NCBI GenBank assembly: GCA_903872875.1
Contig: CAIQMJ010000106.1
Location: forward strand, 1-5,214
Direction of reading: 5' to 3'
Origin: an uncultured Variovorax sp.
GTDB taxonomy: Bacteria; Pseudomonadota; Gammaproteobacteria; Burkholderiales; Burkholderiaceae_C
Length of the DNA stretch: 5,214 nucleotides
Shown: piece after piece, positions 1 to 4,759 of the stretch
How positions within the stretch are numbered: the stretch's first letter is position 1
Layout of the letters: each line of letters starts with the position of its first letter
Notes under the pieces: model-generated
Database searches by the model: none
What the model was told of the DNA's origin: nothing
What the model saw: only the letters and a program-made list of their open reading frames with translations
Translations under genes and position numbers: made by a program

Positions 1-336
1 CAGCGACTGCAGCGTGAAGCGGCTCTTGCCGCCCTTGAGCACCAGCTTGCTTGCGCTCGATTCAAGGCTCACGGTCTGGTCCGCCGGCATGGTGCGCAGG
101 ATGTCGATCAGCTTGCGTGCGCCGATGGTCGTCGTGAAGTTGCCTTCGTCGCCGCCCAGCTCGGCCACGGTGCGGATCTGGATTTCCAGATCGCTGGTGG
201 TCAGCTGGAGCTGGCCGCCGGTCTTGCGGATCAGCACGTTGGCCAGGATCGGCAGCGTATGGCGCCGCTCCACGATGCCTGCAACGGATTGCAGCGCGGC
301 CAGGACTTTGTCTTGTGTTGCCTTCAGGACGATCAT
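1..336 (-). CDS. dnaN: DNA polymerase III beta subunit (sliding clamp), N-terminal part, runs off the left edge
   Basis: The translation begins MIVLKATQDKVLAALQSVAG and continues through ERRHTLPILANVLI and LQLTTSDLEIQI, the typical start of the beta clamp. The clamp is a ring-shaped dimer of three-domain subunits that encircles DNA, tethers DNA polymerase III and other repair and replication factors, and stimulates Hda-dependent DnaA-ATP hydrolysis. Only 112 of roughly 370 residues are present, covering most of domain I; the rest lies beyond position 1. The frame is open to the edge with no break. The ATG at 334-336 is preceded by a GAGAGG Shine-Dalgarno with 6 nt spacing, which fixes the start. 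The gene lies 65 bp downstream of dnaA on the same strand, so the two are probably co-transcribed. Identity is secure from the sequence; co-transcription is inferred from spacing and from known dnaA-dnaN operons. Confidence 0.96.
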   Translation of the reverse strand, partial: MIVLKATQDKVLAALQSVAGIVERRHTLPILANVLIRKTGGQLQLTTSDLEIQIRTVAELGGDEGNFTTTIGARKLIDILRTMPADQTVSLESSASKLVLKGGKSRFTLQSL

Positions 337-342
337 GTCTTA

Positions 343-350
343 CCTCTCTC
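343..350 (-). promoter_or_regulatory. Shine-Dalgarno of dnaN
   Basis: On the minus strand the leader reads GAGAGAGGTAAGAC directly before the ATG at 336. The GAGAGG core is close to the AGGAGG consensus and sits 6 nt from the start codon. It is the best Shine-Dalgarno in the window, whereas dnaA, rnpA and mnmE have none that is convincing. Confidence 0.75.
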
Positions 351-378
351 GTTTATCGCTTCGATTCTCGGCCACCGC

Positions 379-395
379 CGGCCCGGGTCGGGCCG
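379..395 (-). other. GC-rich hairpin in the dnaA-dnaN gap
   Basis: A perfect 7-bp inverted repeat (CGGCCCG, 3-nt loop, CGGGCCG) lies 7 bp beyond the dnaA stop codon. No T-run follows it on the minus strand, where the next bases are GCGGTGGCCGAG, so it does not look like a classical intrinsic terminator. It may be a pausing, processing or 3'-stabilising structure between dnaA and dnaN in a shared transcript. The function is inference; only the inverted repeat is seen. Confidence 0.5.
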
Positions 396-401
396 CGCGC
401 G

Positions 402-1781
402 TTATCCCTTCAGCGTCTGCTCGAGCACGTGCAGCTGCTGGTTGAGTTCGCTCATCTGCTGACGCTCTCCCGAGATCTTGCGTACCGCGTGCAGCACGGT
501 CGTGTGGTCGCGCCCGCCGAACAGCTCACCGATCTCGGGAAGGCTCTTCTGCGTGAGTTCCTTGGCGAGGTACATGGCGATCTGGCGCGGCCGCGCGATG
601 CTCGCGGGACGCTTTTTCGAATACATGTCGGCGACCTTGATCTTGTAGTAGTCGGCCACCGTCTTCTGGATGTTTTCCACAGAGATCTGCCGGTTCTGGA
701 TCGACAGCAGATCGCGCAGCGCCTCGCGCGCCAGGGCGATCGAGATCTCTTTCTGGTTGAAGCGCGAATACGCGAGGATCTTGCGCAGCGCACCTTCGAG
801 TTCGCGCACGTTGGAGCGCACGTTCTTCGCCACGAAGAACGCGACTTCTTCCGGCATCTCGGCCGATTCAGCGCGTGCCTTGTTGATCAGGATGGCCACG
901 CGCATCTCGAGCTCGGGCGGCTCGATCGCAACCGTCAAGCCCGAGTCGAATCGGGAGACGAGGCGCTCGTGGATGTCGGCCAGGCCCTTGGGATAGGTGT
1001 CGCTCGTCATCACGATGTGCGACTTCTTCGCGAGCAGCGCCTCGAAGGCGTTGAAGAATTCTTCCTGCGTGCGGTCCTTGTTGGCGAAGAACTGGACGTC
1101 GTCGATCAGCAGCAGGTCGAGCGAGTGGTAGCGGTCCTTGAACTCGTCGAAAGTCTTGCGCTGATAGGCCTTGACCACATCCGAGACGAATTGCTCGGCG
1201 TGGATGTAGAGAACTTTGGAATCGGGCCGATCGGCCAGAAGCCGGTTGCCCACCGCGTGCATCAGGTGCGTCTTGCCCAGGCCGACGCCGCCGTAGATGA
1301 ACAAGGGGTTGTAGAGGTGCCCCGGCATGCCCGAGACATGCATGGCGGCGGCGCGCGCCATGCGGTTGGCCGTGCCCTCCACCAGCGTGTCGAAGGTGAG
1401 TCCGGAATTGAGCCGATTCTTGAAGCCGGCTGCCGAGGCTTCTTCGCTCGATCCCGCCACGTCGCGCGGTACGTCGGTGTCGACCATCACAGTCATCGGC
1501 GATTGCCTGACGGGTATATCCCGCGGAGCAAGCGCTAACTCAACGATGACCGGCTGACCATACATCTTCTCGGCCATTGCAGCGATCTTGCTCGCATACT
1601 GGGCGCGGATCCAGTCGAGCTTGAAGCGGTTGGCGACGAACACCGTCATCCGCGAGAGGTCGTCTGCAACCTGTGCTGTAAGGGGCTTGATCCAGGTGTT
1701 GAACTGCTGTTCGGACAGCTCCTGTGCGAGCTGATCGACACAGGCCTGCCAGAGGCTGTCGCCGATGCTTTCACCCGCCAT
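402..1781 (-). CDS. dnaA: Chromosomal replication initiator protein DnaA
   Basis: DnaA binds DnaA boxes at oriC, oligomerises in its ATP form, melts the origin and loads the DnaB helicase; it is also a transcription regulator. The 459 aa are close to the 467 of E. coli. Domain I (about 1-80) has the helicase and DiaA contact region with LWQACVDQLAQEL and FNTWIKPL. A short variable linker (about 81-125) follows. The AAA+ domain III has Walker A GGVGLGKT (164-171), Walker B LLLIDD (223-228), sensor 1 around MTSD (258-261), the arginine-finger region RLVSRF (Arg277) and sensor 2 NVRELEGAL (Arg326). Domain IV (about 350-459) carries the DNA-binding signature GGRDHTTVLHA (422-432). The ATG at 1779-1781 is the only plausible start: the upstream frame has no ATG, GTG or TTG before an in-frame stop at 1881-1883. 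There is no visible Shine-Dalgarno. All key residues are intact. Autoregulation through the DnaA boxes upstream is likely from the family but not shown here. Confidence 0.98.
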   Translation of the reverse strand: MAGESIGDSLWQACVDQLAQELSEQQFNTWIKPLTAQVADDLSRMTVFVANRFKLDWIRAQYASKIAAMAEKMYGQPVIVELALAPRDIPVRQSPMTVMVDTDVPRDVAGSSEEASAAGFKNRLNSGLTFDTLVEGTANRMARAAAMHVSGMPGHLYNPLFIYGGVGLGKTHLMHAVGNRLLADRPDSKVLYIHAEQFVSDVVKAYQRKTFDEFKDRYHSLDLLLIDDVQFFANKDRTQEEFFNAFEALLAKKSHIVMTSDTYPKGLADIHERLVSRFDSGLTVAIEPPELEMRVAILINKARAESAEMPEEVAFFVAKNVRSNVRELEGALRKILAYSRFNQKEISIALAREALRDLLSIQNRQISVENIQKTVADYYKIKVADMYSKKRPASIARPRQIAMYLAKELTQKSLPEIGELFGGRDHTTVLHAVRKISGERQQMSELNQQLHVLEQTLKG

Positions 1782-1830
1782 GGGTGCGCGGAAAAGAGAT
1801 GTGTCCCTCGGCCATTTGTAGTTGTCGTGT

Positions 1831-1839
1831 TGTGGATAG
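1831..1839 (-). promoter_or_regulatory. DnaA box (near-consensus)
   Basis: On the minus strand this reads CTATCCACA, one mismatch at the first base from the consensus TTATCCACA. It lies about 50 bp upstream of the dnaA start codon, inside what should be the dnaA leader or promoter, and in opposite orientation to the perfect box 41 bp away. Binding here could serve both origin function and dnaA autorepression. Confidence 0.7.
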
Positions 1840-1870
1840 TCGCGGCTGCAATGCGTCGGCGATTCTAACT

Positions 1871-1876
1871 TGTCAA
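1871..1876 (-). promoter_or_regulatory. Candidate -35 element of the dnaA promoter
   Basis: The minus strand carries a perfect TTGACA here, about 90 bp upstream of the dnaA ATG and pointing at it. At 17-bp spacing the would-be -10 (CATTGC) is poor. A better -10-like TAGAAT (1862-1867) is only 3 bp away, too close to pair with this hexamer. The promoter is therefore unresolved: it may need an activator, or TTGACA may be coincidental. Confidence 0.35.
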
Positions 1877-1883
1877 AGCCTTA
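1871..1883 (+). promoter_or_regulatory. IHF-like site abutting the DnaA box
   Basis: TGTCAAAGCCTTA matches the IHF core WATCAANNNNTTR at 8 of 9 fixed positions, with G in place of A at the second. Its last three bases are the first three of the perfect DnaA box at 1881-1889. IHF bends DNA next to DnaA sites at E. coli oriC, so the position is meaningful, but a one-mismatch match to so degenerate a motif can arise by chance. Confidence 0.3.
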
Positions 1884-1889
1884 TCCACA
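1881..1889 (+). promoter_or_regulatory. DnaA box (perfect consensus)
   Basis: TTATCCACA is the exact high-affinity DnaA binding sequence. It lies in the gene-free dnaA-rpmH interval, 5 bp upstream of the TTGACA pointing at dnaA, and about 55 bp upstream of the rpmH -35. It is the strongest single piece of evidence for origin or autoregulatory function here. Confidence 0.88.
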
Positions 1890-1943
1890 CCGCTGCGCCT
1901 GCCTGGTGAAGGGGCATGGAATGTCCCGCAAACCTGCTCCAGT

Positions 1944-1972
1944 TTGATCGGAACCGCAAATGTTGCGATAAT
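1944..1972 (+). promoter_or_regulatory. Sigma70-type promoter of the rpmH operon
   Basis: TTGATC (1944-1949, 4 of 6 consensus) and GATAAT (1967-1972, 5 of 6) are separated by exactly 17 bp. Transcription would begin near 1979, giving a leader of about 75 nt before rpmH. This is the best promoter match in the window and lies where the rpmH-rnpA-yidD-yidC operon needs one. The start site is predicted, not measured. Confidence 0.65.
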
Positions 1973-2019
1973 CGCGGGTTTCCCTGAAAACCTTCTTTGT
2001 GTGTTTCGGGGGCTCTCCT

Positions 2020-2036
2020 TCCAGAACCTCTCTGGA
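2020..2036 (+). other. Hairpin in the rpmH leader
   Basis: TCCAGA and TCTGGA form a perfect 6-bp stem around the 5-nt loop ACCTC, ending 17 nt before the rpmH start codon. In the mRNA it would sit just upstream of the weak ribosome-binding sequence CGGAAA (2041-2046). It could influence initiation or mRNA stability; that role is inferred. A stem this short is not rare by chance. Confidence 0.35.
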
Positions 2037-2053
2037 CACTCGGAAATCTCATC

Positions 2054-2188
2054 ATGAAACGCACTTACCAAGCATCCAAAGTCCGCCGCGCCCGCACCCA
2101 CGGTTTTCTCGTTCGCATGAAGACCCGCGGTGGCCGCGCAGTCATCAACGCACGCCGCGCCAAGGGCCGCAAGCGCCTCGCTGTCTGA
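2054..2188 (+). CDS. rpmH: 50S ribosomal protein L34
   Basis: The 44-residue product begins MKRTYQASKVRRARTHGF and continues FLVRMKTRGGRAVINARRAK, ending GRKRLAV. This is the whole of bacterial L34, a tiny, very basic protein of the large ribosomal subunit that packs against 23S rRNA. Length and sequence match the family with no gaps. An in-frame ATG at 1997 would add 19 residues absent from L34 proteins, so the ATG at 2054 is the start; a weak GGAAA lies 7 nt upstream. It is the first gene of the rpmH-rnpA-yidD-yidC operon and is transcribed away from dnaA from the promoter at 1944-1972. A hairpin overlaps its stop codon. Confidence 0.97.
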   Translation: MKRTYQASKVRRARTHGFLVRMKTRGGRAVINARRAKGRKRLAV

Positions 2189-2199
2189 CGACAGACGGC
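2180..2199 (+). other. Hairpin spanning the rpmH stop codon
   Basis: GCTGTCTG and CAGACGGC pair over 8 bp (one T-G wobble) around an ACGA tetraloop, and the TGA stop codon (2186-2188) lies in the top of the stem and the loop. No T-run follows, so it is not a standard intrinsic terminator. It sits between L34, needed in ribosomal amounts, and RNase P protein, needed in few copies, so it could reduce downstream expression or protect the rpmH mRNA 3' end. Function is inference. Confidence 0.45.
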
Positions 2200-2265
2200 A
2201 GCCGCAGTCCAGAGTCGTTGCCGCACAAGCCAACCCTTCCGGACGGCGTGCAGCGGTCGGTTCCC

Positions 2266-2652
2266 ATGCAGCGGCTCAAGACCCGCGCGCAGTTCCAGGC
2301 CGTACTCGCCGGCGCCACCGTGGCACGGACCGCCCACTTCGCGTTGCACCGTTGCGCGTTGGAGGCCGCGGTTGATGCTGAACCTTTGTTCGGTGCGCGT
2401 GAGGTCTGGCTGGGCGCCATGGTGCCCAAGCGCTGGGCTCGCCGTGCGGTCACGCGCAATGCCATCAAACGACAGATTTACGCCATGAGCGCCGCGCCGG
2501 AAGTTTCGCTTCCGCTTGCAGCGCACGTGGTGCGTCTGCGCTCGGGTTTCGACCGCAAGGAATTCGTGAGCGCAACCTCCGACAAACTCAAGACTGCCGT
2601 GCGCCGCGAGCTCCAGCAACTGCTGGCCCGAGCGACTTCGGTGCGCACATGA
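2266..2652 (+). CDS. rnpA: Ribonuclease P protein component
   Basis: RnpA is the protein subunit of RNase P; with the catalytic RNA it removes the 5' leader from precursor tRNAs. The 128-residue basic product carries the family's RNR signature as KRWARRAVTRNAIKR at 55-69, plus the hydrophobic beta-strand VVRLRSGFD (88-96). Its N-terminus MQRLKTRAQFQAVLAG resembles other betaproteobacterial RnpA proteins as I remember them. The ATG at 2266-2268 is preferred. No clear Shine-Dalgarno precedes it, and an in-frame GTG at 2248-2250 would add only six residues (VQRSVP), so the start is less certain than the gene. It follows rpmH by 77 bp, and its TGA overlaps the yidD ATG by 4 bp. The frame is open far upstream of the start, but that extension crosses rpmH in another frame and has no RnpA similarity. 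Confidence 0.94.
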   Translation: MQRLKTRAQFQAVLAGATVARTAHFALHRCALEAAVDAEPLFGAREVWLGAMVPKRWARRAVTRNAIKRQIYAMSAAPEVSLPLAAHVVRLRSGFDRKEFVSATSDKLKTAVRRELQQLLARATSVRT

Positions 2653-2930
2653 TCCGGCAGCTGCTGATCGGCTTCGTGAAAGCCTACCGGCTGCTGCTGA
2701 GCCCGTGGCTCGGGCAGTCGTGCCGTTTTGCACCGACCTGCTCGGCGTATTCGATCGAGGCGCTCGAACTTCATGGCGCTGCCGTCGGCAGCTACCTCAC
2801 TTTGAAACGCATCGCCCGTTGCCAGCCCTGGTGCGAGGGCGGCCACGACCCGGTCCCGCCGAAGCGGCCGCGCGGGACGCACAAGGCGATGTTTTCCTCT
2901 CTCTTTTCCGACAAGAAGTCTTCTTCATGA
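2649..2930 (+). CDS. yidD: YidD, membrane protein insertion efficiency factor
   Basis: YidD is a small inner-membrane-associated protein reported to assist YidC-dependent insertion of membrane proteins; its mechanism is not well settled. The 93-aa product has the family hallmarks in order: an amphipathic N-terminal segment (LLIGFVKAYRLLLSPWLG, about 5-22), the motif CRFAPTCSAY (25-34) and the motif GGHDPVP (64-70). Four cysteines (25, 31, 58, 62) fit the conserved pattern. The C-terminal 20 residues or so are variable and Lys/Ser-rich. The start overlaps the rnpA stop as ATGA (2649-2652), and its own stop overlaps the yidC start as ATGA (2927-2930). This points to coupled translation of three genes acting in tRNA processing and membrane biogenesis. 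Length is normal for the family. Confidence 0.95.
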   Translation: MIRQLLIGFVKAYRLLLSPWLGQSCRFAPTCSAYSIEALELHGAAVGSYLTLKRIARCQPWCEGGHDPVPPKRPRGTHKAMFSSLFSDKKSSS

Positions 2931-4675
2931 ACGATATTCGCCGCACCATCCTGCTGGTGATCTTTGGTTTCTCGCTGGTGCTTCTGTGGGACCAGTGGCA
3001 GGTCCACAACGGAAACAAGCCCACCTTCCTGCCGTCGGCGAAGACCGCCGCGGCGCCCGCTCCCTCCGCGAGTGCGCCGGTTACCGCGGGTGCGTTGCCC
3101 ACCGCCGCTGCGGCCGGAGCAGCCGGCAGTTCCGCTGCAGTGCCAACGCAATCGACAGCCGCGCCGGGCGAGAAGGTCGCCGTCACGACCGATCTGTTCA
3201 AGGCCGTGATCGACGGCCAGGGCGGCACACTGTCGGAGTTGCAGTTGCGCGAATACGTCGACCAGACCAACAACGGTGGCTTGGTCGAGTGGTTCCACAC
3301 GCTGATCGGCCAGGCACCGACGCCCAACGTGGTCAAGCCCGTCATGCTGATGGAAGACGGCACACCGGCCACGCTGTATGTGGCGCAGACCGGCCTGCTG
3401 AACACCGTCGACACGGGCGACCGCTTTCCGAATCACCTGACGCCGATGAGGTCGACCGCGGGTCCGCGCGAACTGGCGGATGGCCAGAACACGCTGGAAG
3501 TGTCTTTCGAGTCGCAACCCGTCGGCGGTCTGAAGTACGTCAAGACCTACCTGTTCACGCGCGGTGACTATTCGATCCGCGTCAAGCACCAGGTCGTGAA
3601 CGTGGGCGACCAGCCGCGCGATGCGCAGCTCTACCTGCAGCTGGTGCGCCACGGTACGGTCGCTTCCAGCACGATGTTCGGCACCAACACCTTCACCGGT
3701 CCGGCGGTCTACACCGAAGAGAAGAAGTTCCACAAGGTCGCATTCACCGACATCACCAAGAACAAGGTCGAATTGCCGCCTGCGGCCAACAACGGCTGGG
3801 TTGCGATGGTGCAGCATTACTTCGTGTCAGCCTGGCTGCTCAACGCGCCGGGCAGCGAAGCCTACAAGCGCGAGTTCCGCGTCGCCGACCTTGGCAACAA
3901 CCTCTATTCGGTCGCGATGGTCGTACCGCTGTCGACCCTGGCGCCCGGGGCCAGCAAGACGATCGACAGCAGCCTGTTCGCCGGCCCCGAGGAAGAAAAG
4001 AAGCTCGAGGCGTTGGCACCAGGCCTCGACCTGGTGAAGGACTACGGCATCTTCGCGATCATCTCGAAGCCGCTCTACTGGCTGCTCAACCAATTGCATG
4101 GCCTGCTGGGTAACTGGGGCTGGTCGATCGTCGCGCTGGTGGTGCTGCTGAAGGCTGCTTTCTACTGGCTCAACGCCAAGGCCTACGCCAGCATGGCCAA
4201 GATGAAGGCGATCAACCCGAAGATCACCGAGATGCGTGCGCGCCTGAAGGACAAGCCGCAGGAAATGCAACAGGAGATGATGCGGATCTACAAGGAGGAA
4301 AAGGTCAACCCGATGGGCGGCTGTTTCCCGATCGTGATCCAGATCCCGGTGTTCATTGCGCTCTATTGGGTACTGCTGTCATCGGTCGAAATGCGGCATG
4401 CGCCCTGGATCGGCTGGATCCATGACCTCTCGGCACCCGACCCATGGTTCATCCTGCCGGTGGTCATGACCGCCACGTCGCTGTTCCAGACCTGGCTCAA
4501 CCCGACGCCGCCGGACCCGATGCAGGCCAAGCTGATGTGGATCATGCCGCTTGCTTTCAGCGTGATGTTCATCTTCTTCCCGGCGGGCCTGGTGCTGTAC
4601 TGGATCACGAACAACACTTTGTCGATCGCACAGCAGTGGTTCATCAACAAGCGCCTGGGCGTGCTTGGGAAATAA
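2927..4675 (+). CDS. yidC: Membrane protein insertase YidC (Oxa1/Alb3 family)
   Basis: YidC inserts and folds inner-membrane proteins, alone or with the Sec translocon. The 582-aa product is the long proteobacterial type (E. coli 548). Residues 6-22 form the first membrane span. An Ala/Pro/Ser-rich linker covers about 37-80. The large periplasmic P1 beta-sandwich domain runs to about 365. The insertase core follows: a hydrophobic span around WGWSIVALVVLLKAAFYWL (397-415), a charged cytoplasmic hairpin (about 418-460, SMAKMKAINPKI), then NPMGGCFPIVIQIPVFIALYW and two or three further C-terminal spans ending NKRLGVLGK. Lys409 stands where E. coli has the groove Arg366. MNDIRRT at 2927 is the start: it overlaps the yidD stop by ATGA, while the 74 codons upstream in this frame only cross yidD. 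The last gene before the terminator at 4709-4732. Confidence 0.97.
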   Translation: MNDIRRTILLVIFGFSLVLLWDQWQVHNGNKPTFLPSAKTAAAPAPSASAPVTAGALPTAAAAGAAGSSAAVPTQSTAAPGEKVAVTTDLFKAVIDGQGGTLSELQLREYVDQTNNGGLVEWFHTLIGQAPTPNVVKPVMLMEDGTPATLYVAQTGLLNTVDTGDRFPNHLTPMRSTAGPRELADGQNTLEVSFESQPVGGLKYVKTYLFTRGDYSIRVKHQVVNVGDQPRDAQLYLQLVRHGTVASSTMFGTNTFTGPAVYTEEKKFHKVAFTDITKNKVELPPAANNGWVAMVQHYFVSAWLLNAPGSEAYKREFRVADLGNNLYSVAMVVPLSTLAPGASKTIDSSLFAGPEEEKKLEALAPGLDLVKDYGIFAIISKPLYWLLNQLHGLLGNWGWSIVALVVLLKAAFYWLNAKAYASMAKMKAINPKITEMRARLKDKPQEMQQEMMRIYKEEKVNPMGGCFPIVIQIPVFIALYWVLLSSVEMRHAPWIGWIHDLSAPDPWFILPVVMTATSLFQTWLNPTPPDPMQAKLMWIMPLAFSVMFIFFPAGLVLYWITNNTLSIAQQWFINKRLGVLGK

Positions 4676-4708
4676 CGTCCCGACAAGGGGGCGACTCTCC
4701 CACCTTCG

Positions 4709-4732
4709 AGGGCCGCCGATGCGGCCCTTTTT
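4709..4732 (+). terminator. Intrinsic terminator after yidC
   Basis: A perfect 7-bp stem, GGGCCGC (4710-4716) with GCGGCCC (4721-4727), closes a CGAT tetraloop; A4709-T4728 can extend it. Five T residues (4728-4732) follow at once. It starts 34 bp after the yidC stop and should end the rpmH-rnpA-yidD-yidC transcript. This is a textbook rho-independent terminator. Confidence 0.9.
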
Positions 4733-4759
4733 CATTGGCCGTCTGAAACAATAACCACC

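Larger units (their letters stand above)
1782..2053. other. dnaA-rpmH intergenic region, probable replication origin (oriC) or part of it
   Basis: This 272-bp stretch between the divergent dnaA and rpmH start codons encodes no credible protein. It holds two DnaA boxes in opposite orientation (1831-1839 and 1881-1889), an IHF-like site (1871-1883), a candidate dnaA -35 and a good rpmH promoter. The right part, about 1983-2007 (roughly 60% A+T by my count), is the most AT-rich piece and a possible unwinding element, though modest. Proteobacterial origins are often found between dnaA and rpmH, so this is the expected place. Two clear boxes are few for a full origin; further weak boxes, or sequence outside the window, may contribute. 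Origin assignment is inference from location and boxes; no strand-skew data were available. Confidence 0.6.

Noticed and set aside
673..681. TTTTCCACA, one mismatch from a DnaA box, inside dnaA
   Set aside because: It lies in conserved coding sequence, the mismatch is in a core position, and a single one-mismatch 9-mer is expected by chance over this length.
315..1538. A 407-codon open frame on the plus strand, antisense to dnaA
   Set aside because: It is the mirror of dnaA in a high-GC genome, where stop codons are rare. Its product is rich in His, Arg, Asp and Val in the usual shadow pattern and has no recognisable domain, while dnaA has every family motif.
1865..2233. A 122-codon minus-strand frame in the origin region
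   Set aside because: It covers the rpmH promoter, rpmH itself in antisense and the DnaA box, and has no recognisable protein features.
2065..2733. A 222-codon minus-strand frame across rpmH and rnpA
   Set aside because: It crosses two secure genes on the opposite strand, is Arg/Ala-rich shadow sequence and shows no domain.
3037..3170. Low-complexity GC-rich tract in yidC that might be a repeat element
   Set aside because: It encodes the Ala/Pro/Ser linker between the first membrane span and the P1 domain, keeps frame and has no regular repeat unit.
2792..3817. A 341-codon open frame on the minus strand, antisense to yidD and yidC
   Set aside because: It is a shadow of yidC with no recognisable motif, no plausible promoter or ribosome-binding site, and it opposes a well-supported operon.
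4685..4703. Possible second hairpin (GGGGG with CTCCC) between the yidC stop and the terminator
   Set aside because: Pairing is short and imperfect and no T-run follows; the perfect hairpin at 4709-4732 explains termination.
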